Shown here piece after piece: positions 38,342 through 46,755 of a DNA stretch of 64,000 nucleotides (its first letter is position 1; the number at the start of each line of letters is the position of its first letter). The stretch is from Pistricoccus aurantiacus (lineage in GTDB: Bacteria; Pseudomonadota; Gammaproteobacteria; Pseudomonadales; Halomonadaceae): NCBI RefSeq assembly GCF_042682565.1, contig NZ_JBHUIC010000011.1. One strand, 5' to 3'. The position numbers and the translations under genes are program-made. The notes beneath the pieces were generated by a model. The model was given only the letters and a program-made list of their open reading frames with translations, made no database searches and was not told the origin of the DNA.

Positions 38342-38603
38342 ATCGTGGCTCGTGATTGTCGTTGTGTGTTAATCGTTGTGTGCCAGCTGTGATACAAGGG
38401 GCCAACAGAGGGTTGAACGCGAATACTCAAGCTGCAATCCGCCATGGCGACGCAGCGTTCATTCGTAGTTGTAATTTTTCTCGTATCCAAACACCAGCCG
38501 TTTTTGGAAATACGTTCCATAGCCATTTTGCTATAAAGGTCGTCCGGAGCCGTTTCAACGTCTCGATAGGATTACCGAACTACCACCGCCAAGGGGGCTG
38601 AAA
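38342..38603. promoter_or_regulatory. Divergent promoter region, NCS2 permease / ubiI
   Basis: This 262-base gap is richer in AT than its flanks and should hold promoters for the permease (minus) and ubiI (plus). TATAAA at about 38532 is a possible plus-strand -10. I found no GTATAC palindrome or other clear operator here. Confidence 0.4.
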
Positions 38604-39845
38604 ATGCAAGACGCAGTGAATCAGGCGGAAGTGCTGATTGTCGGCGGCGGCATCGTCGGCCTGGGGTTGGCGGCTCTGCTGGGGGAGGCTGGCGTGGAAG
38701 TCAGCCTGATAGACGCGGGACCGGCGCCAGCCTCGACGGATTTGAAATCGACAGCAGCGCAGCGTCCTGATCTGCGGGTCAGCGCCTTGAACCCCATCTC
38801 CCAGCGGTTGCTGCAAACCCTGGGGGCGTGGTCCTGCATGGAGACACAGCGGGTAACGCCCTACTACGCCATGCAGGTCTGGGACAGCCAAGGCAGTGGA
38901 GAAATACACTTCAGCGCGGATCAGGCCGGGGTGCCGGTGCTGGGGCATATCGTCGAGAATATCGTGACCCAGCAAGCGCTGGCTGCGCGCCTCGAGCAGT
39001 TGCCGACGGTGACGACCCACTATTCCGCCAAGGTCGTTGCCTTGGAGGAAGCGCCACGCGGACGTCGCCTGCGCCTGGAAAACGGCGAGCAGCTCGACGC
39101 GCCGCTGGTCGTCGCCGCGGATGGCGCCCGCTCGCCGCTGCGAGATCTGGCCGGCATCGATGTCGACAGCCGCGATACCGGTCATGCGGCCCTGGTTACC
39201 ACGGTTCGAGTCGCCAGGGGCCACGGCGGGGTGGCCCGGCAAGTCTTTCTGTCCGGCGGCCCGCTGGCTTTCCTGCCGGTCGACGTGGCGGGTCGCGATG
39301 ACCATTGCTCCATCGTCTGGTCGACGAGTCCTGCCGATGCGGAGCGATTGGCGAGTCTGACGCCGACGGCTCTGGCCGGGGAACTGGAACAGGCCTTCGA
39401 GGTGCGGCTCGGCGCCGTGGAAGTGGTGGATCGAGCGGTCAGCCTGCCTCTGGTGCAGCGCCACGCCAAGGAATACGTGCGCGACGGCTTCGCCCTGATT
39501 GGCGATGCGGCTCACAGTATTCATCCCCTGGCAGGACAAGGGGTGAACCTGGGACTGATGGACGCGGCGGTGCTGGCGGAAGAGCTGCTGTCAGCCCGAA
39601 CGCGGGGCGCTCGACTCGGCGACCCGCGTATTCTCAACCGCTACGCCCGGCGCCGGCGCGGCGACAATGCCGGCATGCTGGCATTGATGGACGGCTTTCG
39701 GCTGCTGTTCGGGAGCACTCATCCGGCGCTGGTGCTGGCACGCAACCTGGGGCTTGGCGGGGTCGATCGGCTGACCCCGCTCAAGCGCTTGCTGATGCAC
39801 CAGGCGATCGGCGAGCGGGGGCGGCTACCGGCGTCCTGTTCTTAA
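38604..39845 (+). CDS. ubiI: Ubiquinone biosynthesis flavin hydroxylase UbiI (VisC)
   Basis: Hydroxylates C5 of the ubiquinone precursor ring. The 413 residues have AEVLIVGGGIVGLGLAALLG, the UbiI-type DLRVSALNPISQRLLQTLGAW and MQVWDSQGSGEIHF followed by LGHIVENIVTQQAL, and the FAD motif LIGDAAHSIHPLAGQGVNLGLMDAA. E. coli UbiI shows the same order. It overlaps the protease gene on the other strand at a shared TTAA. Its usual partner ubiH lies 1.9 kb upstream. Confidence 0.92.
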   Translation: MQDAVNQAEVLIVGGGIVGLGLAALLGEAGVEVSLIDAGPAPASTDLKSTAAQRPDLRVSALNPISQRLLQTLGAWSCMETQRVTPYYAMQVWDSQGSGEIHFSADQAGVPVLGHIVENIVTQQALAARLEQLPTVTTHYSAKVVALEEAPRGRRLRLENGEQLDAPLVVAADGARSPLRDLAGIDVDSRDTGHAALVTTVRVARGHGGVARQVFLSGGPLAFLPVDVAGRDDHCSIVWSTSPADAERLASLTPTALAGELEQAFEVRLGAVEVVDRAVSLPLVQRHAKEYVRDGFALIGDAAHSIHPLAGQGVNLGLMDAAVLAEELLSARTRGARLGDPRILNRYARRRRGDNAGMLALMDGFRLLFGSTHPALVLARNLGLGGVDRLTPLKRLLMHQAIGERGRLPASCS

Positions 39846-41113
39846 CCCCCGGCCCGCGACCCCAGCACGTTCAGCGCCTTGAGCAGATTGAGCGCTTCGC
39901 CCAGCTGGTAGTCTTCCTGCAGCCGCTCCGCGGCGCTGCCACCGGTGCGCTTGGCGCCGTTGCCTTCGAGATGGCCCTGCAGGTCCGCTTCGCGTAGCTG
40001 CAGGCCGCTGTTTTCCGCGACCTCGAGCCGCCCGCGTACCACTTCCACATCCGGTTTGATGCCCTGGGCCTGGATAGAGCGACCGTCCGGGGTGAAATAC
40101 AAGGCGGTGGTCAGCTTCAGACCGTCGCCGTTACCCAGGGGCATGACCTGCTGCACCGAGCCCTTGCCGAAGCTGTCGGTACCCATCACTACCGCTCGGC
40201 GCTGATCCTGCAGAGCGCCGGCGACGATTTCCGCGGCGGAGGCGCTACCGCCGTTGATCAGCACCACCATGGGCACCTGAGGCGCGATGGTGTCCGATGT
40301 GGCGGAGAAGCTGAGATCGCTGTCCGGCAGGCGGCCTTCGGTGTAGACGATCAGGCCCTGATCGAGAAACGCATCCGCCACGTCCACCGCGGCCTGCAGC
40401 ACGCCGCCTGGATTGTTGCGCAGATCCAGGATCAAGCCGTCGAGAGTGCCTTTCCCGCGCAGTTCCCGGATCGCCTCGCGCACCTGCTCCCCGGTGCGGC
40501 TCTGGAATTGGCTGATTCTCAGATAGCCGTAGCCGGGCGCGAGCAATTCCTGCTTGACGCTTTGGGTGCGAATGTTTTCCCGGGTCAGAGTGACGGTGCG
40601 CGGGGCCTCCGCGCCTTTGGACAGAACGGTCATCTTGATGGTGGTGCCGGGCTCGCCGCGCATCAGCTCCACCGCCTCCTGCAGCGACAGACGCTCCGTG
40701 GGGGTATCGTCGATACGCAGAATGGCATCCTGGGGCTGGAGACCGGCCCGGGCGGCAGGGGTGTCGTCAATGGGCGAAACCACGCTGAGCTGGCCGTCTT
40801 CCATGCCCACTTCGATGCCGATGCCGCCGAATTCGCCTTCCGTGGACTCCCGCAGACTGTCGAAGTCCTCCTGATCGAGGTAGGCGGAATGGGGATCCAG
40901 CTCGCCGAGCATGCCGCGCATGGCGTTGCGTAGCAGGGTGGCGTCGTCGACGTCATCCACGTAGGCGCGCTTGATGCGCTCGAAGACCTCGGCGAAGGTC
41001 TGCACGTCTTCGATGGGGAGGTCGTTCGAGATGACCGATTCGGTCTGGGCCTGGACCGTGAACGGCATCAGAACCCACCAGGCAAATAGCAATGAGAGTG
41101 CCTTGGCGCGCAT
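39842..41113 (-). CDS. C-terminal (tail-specific) processing peptidase, S41 family
   Basis: A periplasmic serine protease of the CtpA type. I choose the ATG at 41113: GGAGC precedes it and it opens a signal peptide (MRAKALSLLFAWWVLMPFTVQAQ). The 423 residues contain the N-terminal ELDPHSAYLDQEDF, a PDZ domain (about 85-170), and the catalytic domain with INGGSASAAEIVAGALQD (Ser nucleophile) and TDSFGKGSVQQVMPL (Lys general base). The gene follows envC, as in Pseudomonas where the gpmI-envC-ctp order is conserved. Confidence 0.92.
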   Translation of the reverse strand: MRAKALSLLFAWWVLMPFTVQAQTESVISNDLPIEDVQTFAEVFERIKRAYVDDVDDATLLRNAMRGMLGELDPHSAYLDQEDFDSLRESTEGEFGGIGIEVGMEDGQLSVVSPIDDTPAARAGLQPQDAILRIDDTPTERLSLQEAVELMRGEPGTTIKMTVLSKGAEAPRTVTLTRENIRTQSVKQELLAPGYGYLRISQFQSRTGEQVREAIRELRGKGTLDGLILDLRNNPGGVLQAAVDVADAFLDQGLIVYTEGRLPDSDLSFSATSDTIAPQVPMVVLINGGSASAAEIVAGALQDQRRAVVMGTDSFGKGSVQQVMPLGNGDGLKLTTALYFTPDGRSIQAQGIKPDVEVVRGRLEVAENSGLQLREADLQGHLEGNGAKRTGGSAAERLQEDYQLGEALNLLKALNVLGSRAGG

Positions 41114-41242
41114 GTAAGCTCCAGTGGTATGAGTCGAGATAGCAAGCATCACGGCAGTCGTGGTCATTGGCGTCGCTAAGACGATGAATGCCGCGCTAGC
41201 GGCAACGATGGCTCAGCATAGCGCCTGTTTCCCGCAAGAATC

Positions 41243-41322
41243 CAGCCTAACGCCACGCGGCCCAACTCAGCATCATGTGATTCAGTTCAGTATCGCGTCA
41301 TTCAACTCAGCGCCGCGCGATC
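41243..41322 (-). repeat. Degenerate 20-bp tandem repeat spanning the envC stop codon
   Basis: Four units of about 20 bases (41243, 41263, 41283 and 41303) share the pattern CAnCTCAGnnnCnnGnGATT. The last unit (41303-41322) contains the envC stop and its final codons. The other three lie just downstream of the gene. No function is evident. Confidence 0.6.
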
Positions 41323-42467
41323 CAGCGCTGCGGATCGATGGGCTCGCCCTGGCGGCGCACCTCGAAGTACAGCGCCGGCGAGCTGCGCCCACCGCTTTGC
41401 CCAACCGCGGCCACCACTTCGCCTTCCTTCACCGGACTGCCCACCTGAACCTGAAAATGCTGCAGATGTGCGTACAGGGTCATCACCTGATCGCCGTGAT
41501 CGACGATCAGCAGATTGCCAAAACCGCGCATCCAGTCGGCGAATACCACCCGACCCGCGTGTATCGCTTGCACCGGGCTGCCCTCCGGGGCGGCGATCAG
41601 CAGGCCGTTGCGATTGACCCCCCGACCGCTGCCGAAGCGGGATTCGATCTTGCCCTGCACCGGCCAGGGCAGCTTGCCCTGGGTCTTGGCGATGGCGGTG
41701 GAGGGCGGCGGTCGCTCGAGCCGTGCCAGTTCTTCCTGGACCTGGGAAAGCATCTTCTCCGCCTGCTGGCGGTCTTGATCAAGGGCCGCCAGGCGCGACC
41801 GCTCGTCCTGATAGCGGCTGTCGAGCTTCGCCAGAAGCTGCTGCCGCTGGCGCCTCTGCTCCGCAAGCTCGAGGCTCTGGCTTTCCAGCGTCGCCACGAC
41901 TTCCGCGAGCGCTGCCTCTTGACGATCCAGCTGGCGGCGGTTTTCCCCCAGCTGCGCGTCGAGACGCTGGATTTCGTCGAGCCGCGCGGTTCGCGCTTTT
42001 GAAAGATGATTGAGGTAGGTCTGCAGCCGATCGAGACGCGCCGGATCGTCCTGATTGAGCAGCAGCTTCAGCTGAGGCGAATCACCCATTCGATAGAGGG
42101 CATCGAGTTCGCTGGCTAGCGCCTCGAGTTGCTCCCGTCGGGATTTTCGCAGCGTCTCGCGCTTTTTCTCGAGCGCCTCGAGTTCATCCATCAGGCCACG
42201 GCGTTCGGCCTGCAGCGTATCCAAGCGGCGATTGGTCTCGGCCAGGGCGGTTTCCACCTTGCGCAGCGCTCGAGCGGCATTGTCCTGGGCTTCTCGGGTC
42301 TTGCGCAGGCGCAGGTTCATCGCCTGAATATCGCTGCCGATCGCATCGAGACGCGCCTTGGCCTCTCGCTCATCCGGGGCGGCGAGAACCGTCGATGCAG
42401 GCACTGCCGTTATTATCACGGCCGTCAGCACCGACATCAGCCAGGCGGCGATTCGCGGACGCTTCAT
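41307..42467 (-). CDS. envC: Murein hydrolase activator EnvC
   Basis: EnvC activates the septal amidases AmiA/AmiB so that daughter cells separate. The start at 42467 overlaps the gpmI stop (ATGA) and opens a signal peptide (MKRPRIAAWLMSVLTAVIIT). The 386 residues have long coiled coils (about 35-255) and a C-terminal LytM/M23 domain (LPWPVQGKIESRFGSG onward). As in true EnvC, the LytM zinc ligands are not all conserved: NRNGLLIAAPEGSPV replaces the usual HxGxD. Its 3' end lies in a 20-bp tandem repeat. Confidence 0.9.
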   Translation of the reverse strand: MKRPRIAAWLMSVLTAVIITAVPASTVLAAPDEREAKARLDAIGSDIQAMNLRLRKTREAQDNAARALRKVETALAETNRRLDTLQAERRGLMDELEALEKKRETLRKSRREQLEALASELDALYRMGDSPQLKLLLNQDDPARLDRLQTYLNHLSKARTARLDEIQRLDAQLGENRRQLDRQEAALAEVVATLESQSLELAEQRRQRQQLLAKLDSRYQDERSRLAALDQDRQQAEKMLSQVQEELARLERPPPSTAIAKTQGKLPWPVQGKIESRFGSGRGVNRNGLLIAAPEGSPVQAIHAGRVVFADWMRGFGNLLIVDHGDQVMTLYAHLQHFQVQVGSPVKEGEVVAAVGQSGGRSSPALYFEVRRQGEPIDPQRWIARR

Positions 42468-44038
42468 GAATAGTCGACGAGAACGCGCCCGGTCATTTCC
42501 TCGGGGATTTCCTGATTCATCATGCGCAGCAACGTCGGCGCCAGGTCGCAAAGGCGGCCATCGTCCTTGAGCCGCGCCGGACGTTTCGTCACATAGATCA
42601 GCGGCACCACGTTGGTGGTGTGGGCGGTCTGAGGCGCGCCGGTTTCCGGATTGACCATCTGCTCCGCGTTGCCGTGATCCGCGGTGATCAGACATTCACC
42701 GCCGACTTCTTCGATGGCCTCGACCACTCGTGCGACGCACTGATCCACCGCTTCGATGGCCTTGACCGCCGCATCGAAGTCGCCGGAGTGGCCGACCATG
42801 TCGCCGTTGGCGTAGTTGCACACGATCAGGTCGAAGCGCCCGGAATGGATCGCCTCCACCAGGGCGTCGGTGAGCTCGAAGGCGCTCATTTCCGGCTTCT
42901 CGTCGTAGGTCTTGACGTCCTTGGGGGAGGGAATCAGGGTGCGGGTTTCGCCGTCGAATTCCGCCTCGCGGCCGCCGGAAAAGAAGAAGGTGACGTGGGC
43001 GTATTTCTCGGTTTCGGCGATGCGCAGCTGAGTCATGCCTCGCTTGGCGATCACTTCCCCCAGGGTGTTGTGCAGATCCGCCGGCGGAAAGGCCGCCGGT
43101 GCGGGAATGTCCGCCGCGTACTGGGTCAACGTGACCAGGCCGTCGCCGGCCAGGCGCGGGCGGGAGGCACGCTCGAAGCCGGTGAAAGCGTCTTCCACGA
43201 AGGCGCGGGTCAGCTCTCGGGCGCGGTCCGCGCGAAAGTTCATGAAGATGGCGGCGTCGCCATCTTCCATGGCGATCGGCTTGCCCTGGGGAGCCACCGC
43301 GGTGGCGGTGACGAACTCGTCGGTTTCGCCTCGGGCGTAGGCGGCCTTGAGTCCGGCCTGGGCGGAGGAAGCCTGATACTCGCCGTCTCCCCGGGTGATC
43401 AGCCGATAGGCCTGTTCCACCCGCTCCCAGCGATTGTCTCGATCCATGGCGAAATAACGCCCGATCAGCGAGGCGACGAAGCCGTTCTCGGCGCCGAACA
43501 GCGCGGAAAGGCGCGCATCCGCTCGCTCCAGGGAGGCCTGGGCGCTCTTCGGCGCGGTATCGCGGCCATCGAGAAAGGCATGCAGGTACAGGCGCTTGGC
43601 GCCTCGGGCGGCGGCCAGCTCCGCCATCGCCAGAATATGATCCTCGTGGCTATGCACACCGCCGGGAGACAGCAGACCCATTAGATGTATCGCCTTGTCT
43701 CTAGCGACTGCGGCGTCGATGGGGGCGGTCAGGGCGTGGATATGCTTGAGCTCGTCTTCCTCGATGGCCTTGGTGATGCGGGTAAAATCCTGATATACCA
43801 CTCGGCCGGCGCCCAGGTTCATGTGGCCGACCTCGGAATTGCCCATCTGACCTGCCGGCAGTCCGACGTGGGCGCCGTCGGTGTGGATCAGACTGCTGGG
43901 ATAGTCGCGAGTGATCCGGTCCATGGTCGGAGTCGCGGCGGCAGCGACGGCGTTGTGCTCGGTTTCTTCCCGATGACCGTAGCCATCGAGGATGATCAGC
44001 GCCGTGGGACGCGGCGCGGCGGAAGCATTGGCAGGCAT
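42464..44038 (-). CDS. gpmI: 2,3-bisphosphoglycerate-independent phosphoglycerate mutase
   Basis: Interconverts 3- and 2-phosphoglycerate using two Mn ions. The ATG at 44038 follows GAGG with 6-base spacing and gives 524 residues. LIILDGYGHREETEHNAV near residue 15, the nucleophile serine in VGLPAGQMGNSEVGHMNLGAGRV, and the metal-binding CNYANGDMVGHSGDFDAAVKA and ITADHGNAEQM are diagnostic. It begins an operon gpmI-envC-ctp and is divergent from the rhodanese-secB unit. Confidence 0.97.
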   Translation of the reverse strand: MPANASAAPRPTALIILDGYGHREETEHNAVAAAATPTMDRITRDYPSSLIHTDGAHVGLPAGQMGNSEVGHMNLGAGRVVYQDFTRITKAIEEDELKHIHALTAPIDAAVARDKAIHLMGLLSPGGVHSHEDHILAMAELAAARGAKRLYLHAFLDGRDTAPKSAQASLERADARLSALFGAENGFVASLIGRYFAMDRDNRWERVEQAYRLITRGDGEYQASSAQAGLKAAYARGETDEFVTATAVAPQGKPIAMEDGDAAIFMNFRADRARELTRAFVEDAFTGFERASRPRLAGDGLVTLTQYAADIPAPAAFPPADLHNTLGEVIAKRGMTQLRIAETEKYAHVTFFFSGGREAEFDGETRTLIPSPKDVKTYDEKPEMSAFELTDALVEAIHSGRFDLIVCNYANGDMVGHSGDFDAAVKAIEAVDQCVARVVEAIEEVGGECLITADHGNAEQMVNPETGAPQTAHTTNVVPLIYVTKRPARLKDDGRLCDLAPTLLRMMNQEIPEEMTGRVLVDYS

Positions 44039-44164
44039 GAAAGACCTCGTTTGAAAGCATCGGCGCCCCTCTTTACCTGAATGGGGGTCGCGGGTGGCGG
44101 CGGCTTGCGGCATCATAACGCAGGGCCTGGGGGGGCGTCAGCTTGCCCTGCCGGAAACCGCCGG

Positions 44165-44178
44165 CTCGTGTATAATCG
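44165..44178 (+). promoter_or_regulatory. Probable promoter of the rhodanese-secB operon
   Basis: A TG-extended -10 (GTGTATAAT at 44168-44176) lies about 70 bases upstream of the rhodanese gene. No good -35 at standard spacing is visible; extended -10 promoters tolerate this. Confidence 0.5.
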
Positions 44179-44247
44179 CAGCCCTCTCGTTACTTCTTGA
44201 AATCCTGTCGTCACTGAAAACGCCACTGAAAAAGAGTCACCGGACCG

Positions 44248-44670
44248 ATGATCGATCAGCTGTTTGAATTCGTGCAGAACCATCCGCTGCTGGTGGGAGC
44301 TTTCCTGTTGGTGCTGGCCGCCTGGCTGGTCTATGAAGCCATGGGCAGCAGCCGGGGCTCTGTAGGCTCCAGCGAGGCGACCCAGCTGATCAATCGCGAA
44401 GACGCGGTAGTGATCGATATTCGCGATGCCAAGGACTTCAAGGCGGGCCATATCGCCGGCGCCCGCAACATTCCCCAGAGCAAGCTCGATGCGCGTCTGG
44501 GGGAGCTGGAAAAATTCAAGGACAAGCCGGCTATCGTTGTCTGCAAGCAGGGGCAGTCATCGAGCGTCGCCACGGCGAAACTGACCAAGGCCGGTTTCTC
44601 CCGCGCGCTCAAGCTCAAGGGTGGCATGGCTCAGTGGCAGGCGGACAGCCTGCCGGTCGTCAAGAAATAG
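44248..44670 (+). CDS. Membrane-anchored rhodanese-domain protein (YibN-like)
   Basis: A 140-residue protein with one N-terminal membrane segment (HPLLVGAFLLVLAAWLVYEAM, about 11-31) and a cytoplasmic rhodanese domain. The domain has VIDIRDAKDFKAGHIAGARN and the active-site loop IVVCKQGQSS with the catalytic cysteine near residue 93. It is the E. coli YibN type, encoded just before secB. The usual grxC between yibN and secB is absent here. Physiological sulfur acceptor unknown. Confidence 0.9.
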   Translation: MIDQLFEFVQNHPLLVGAFLLVLAAWLVYEAMGSSRGSVGSSEATQLINREDAVVIDIRDAKDFKAGHIAGARNIPQSKLDARLGELEKFKDKPAIVVCKQGQSSSVATAKLTKAGFSRALKLKGGMAQWQADSLPVVKK

Positions 44671-44700
44671 ACTCATTCATCACGTGTTCGAGGTATCACA

Positions 44701-45225
44701 ATGGCGGAAAACAACTCTCAAGGAAGCAATGCCCAGGGCGCGACCGACGCCGCGGGGGAGCAGCCCCAACTGCAGTTCGGGCTGCAGCGTATCTACGTCA
44801 AGGACATTTCCTTCGAGTCGCCGAATGCGCCCCAGGTGTTTCAGGAAGCCTTCAAGCCCAAGGTCAATGTGGATCTGGGCACCAGCAGCACCAAGATCGG
44901 CGAGGACCTGTTCGAGGTGGTGGTCAAGATCACCGCTCGGGTCAACCATAGCGAAACCGACAACACCTGTTTCCTGGCGGAAATCGAGCAGGCGGGCCTG
45001 TTCCGCATCACCGGTCTCGAAGGCGAGCGGCTTGATCATACCCTGGGCGCCTTCTGTCCCAGCATGCTGTTCCCCTACGCCCGGGAGTGCATCGACAATC
45101 TGGTCAATCGCGGCAGCTTCCCTCCGCTGATGCTGGCGCCGGTCAATTTCGATGCCATGTACCTGCAGAACAAGCAGCGCAAGGAACAGGCGGACACGCA
45201 AGATGGCGATACCCCGCTACAGTAA
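44701..45225 (+). CDS. secB: Protein-export chaperone SecB
   Basis: A tetrameric cytoplasmic chaperone that keeps preproteins unfolded and delivers them to SecA. The 174-residue protein has an acidic N-terminal leader, then LQRIYVKDISFESPNAPQVF, the central EVVVKITARVNHSETDNTCFLAEIEQAGLF, and the SecA-contact CPSMLFPYARECIDNLVNRGSFPPL. It is 30 bases downstream of the rhodanese gene and its last 23 bases overlap rsmE. Confidence 0.97.
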   Translation: MAENNSQGSNAQGATDAAGEQPQLQFGLQRIYVKDISFESPNAPQVFQEAFKPKVNVDLGTSSTKIGEDLFEVVVKITARVNHSETDNTCFLAEIEQAGLFRITGLEGERLDHTLGAFCPSMLFPYARECIDNLVNRGSFPPLMLAPVNFDAMYLQNKQRKEQADTQDGDTPLQ

Positions 45226-45982
45226 GCGTAACGTCCCTCGTATTCACGTCGCCGCCGAGCTGATTGTCGGCGGCGACGTCGTTCTGCCGGAGGCGGCGGG
45301 ACGCCATGTCGCCCTGGTGCTGCGGCTCAAGGAGGGCGCGCCGCTCATCCTGTTCGACGGTCATGGTCGGGAGGCACGGGCCCGGCTGGTCGAAACCGCG
45401 CGCAAGCGGGTGACGGCGAGAATCGAGGAGGCTTTTCCAGGAGGCGTCGAATCGCCCCTGGCGGTGCATCTGGGCCAGGCGATTTCCAAGGGCGATCGCA
45501 TGGACTACGCCATTCAGAAGGCGGTGGAGCTGGGAGTGACGGTTGTCACGCCGCTGTATACCGAGCACGGTGACGTGCGGCTAAAAGGCGAGCGAGAAGC
45601 CAGGAAACTCGCCCACTGGCAGGCGGTGGCGATCAGCGCCTGCGAGCAGTGCGGCCGGGCGACGGTGCCCGCCATTGCCGTGCCCTGCAGCCTGGACGCC
45701 TGGCTCGCCGAGCGAGACGAACCTTTGCGCCTGGTGCTGCATCCGGCGCCGCAAGGCACGCTTCAGCCCACACTTCAAGACAGGCTGGATACCTTTGAAG
45801 CGCCGGCCAGTGCCGCGCTGCTGATCGGCCCGGAAGGCGGATTCGACGACACGGAAGTCGAAGCCGCCTTGGACAGCGGTTTCGTCACCCTGAGCCTGGG
45901 TCCGCGCATCCTGCGCACCGAAACCGCTCCGGTAGTGGCGCTGACTCTGCTGCAGCATCATTTTGGCGATCTGCAATCCTGA
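45203..45982 (+). CDS. rsmE: 16S rRNA m3U1498 methyltransferase
   Basis: A SPOUT-class methyltransferase acting on assembled 30S subunits. The ATG at 45203 (MAIPRYSKRN) overlaps secB. The 259 residues have the PUA-like N-terminus with HVALVLRLKEGAPLILFDGHG and the knotted AdoMet site: LLIGPEGGFDDTEVEAAL and LSLGPRILRTETAPVVAL, both diagnostic. gshB follows one gene later; in Pseudomonas rsmE and gshB are adjacent. Confidence 0.95.
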   Translation: MAIPRYSKRNVPRIHVAAELIVGGDVVLPEAAGRHVALVLRLKEGAPLILFDGHGREARARLVETARKRVTARIEEAFPGGVESPLAVHLGQAISKGDRMDYAIQKAVELGVTVVTPLYTEHGDVRLKGEREARKLAHWQAVAISACEQCGRATVPAIAVPCSLDAWLAERDEPLRLVLHPAPQGTLQPTLQDRLDTFEAPASAALLIGPEGGFDDTEVEAALDSGFVTLSLGPRILRTETAPVVALTLLQHHFGDLQS

Positions 45983-46008
45983 GTGACGCTTTTCGAGGAT
46001 ATAAAGCC

Positions 46009-46680
46009 ATGAACGTATCCCAACATTCCTCTTTCCAGCCTGAGATCGGCGAGGTCGCCTACCTGAAAGTCGTGGCGGTCAATGATACCGGCGCCTTTCT
46101 CGATTGGGGCCGTCCCAAGGATCTATTGCTGCCCTACAGCGAACAGCGCGCCCGACCGCCGGCGGGCAAGCGGGTGATGGTGATGATCTTCGAGGATGAC
46201 CAGGGTCGTCCGGCGGCGTCGATGCGTCTGGACGATTTCATCGTCGACCGGGCGGAAGGTCTGGCCGCCGGGGACAAGGTATGCCTGGTGATCGGCGAGC
46301 GTACGGACCTGGGGGTCAAGGCGGTGGTCGATCATCGCTTCTGGGGGCTCTTGTATCATGCGGATCTGCCTCGGCCCTTGCGGCGCGGCGAGCGACTCGA
46401 GGGCTACGTGCGCCAGGTACGCGAGGACGGCCGTCTGGATCTTTCCCTGACGCCTTCCGGGGCGGCGAAGCAGCAGCTGGCGGCGCAGCGGGTGATGGAC
46501 GCCCTGGAAGCGCATCAAGGTTTTCTGGCGCTGAGCGACAAGAGTCCGGCGGACGTCATCAAGGCCCAGCTGGGGGTCAGCAAGAGCGCCTTCAAGCAGG
46601 CCATCGGCAAGCTCTACAAGCAGCGCAAGGTCGTCATTGAAAAAGACGGCATCCGACTGGTGAAAGCGTCCGACGACTGA
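46009..46680 (+). CDS. S1-domain RNA-binding protein, CvfB-like
   Basis: A predicted RNA-binding regulator related to CvfB of Gram-positive bacteria. The 223 residues contain an N-terminal S1-like fold (EVAYLKVVAVNDTGAFLDWG, KDLLLPYSEQ), a second S1 module (KAVVDHRFWGLLYHADL, RLEGYVRQVREDGRLDLSLTP), and a C-terminal winged helix (GVSKSAFKQAIGKLYKQRKV). It is shorter than CvfB (about 280-300), lacking one S1 repeat. It lies 26 bases after rsmE. Function in Gram-negative bacteria is poorly known. Confidence 0.8.
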   Translation: MNVSQHSSFQPEIGEVAYLKVVAVNDTGAFLDWGRPKDLLLPYSEQRARPPAGKRVMVMIFEDDQGRPAASMRLDDFIVDRAEGLAAGDKVCLVIGERTDLGVKAVVDHRFWGLLYHADLPRPLRRGERLEGYVRQVREDGRLDLSLTPSGAAKQQLAAQRVMDALEAHQGFLALSDKSPADVIKAQLGVSKSAFKQAIGKLYKQRKVVIEKDGIRLVKASDD

Positions 46681-46755
46681 TATCACCTCTTGGTCTATCA
46701 AGTAGCGCTGGGTCATACTGCCAAGCAACATTCTCTGATCTGGACACCCGAGACA

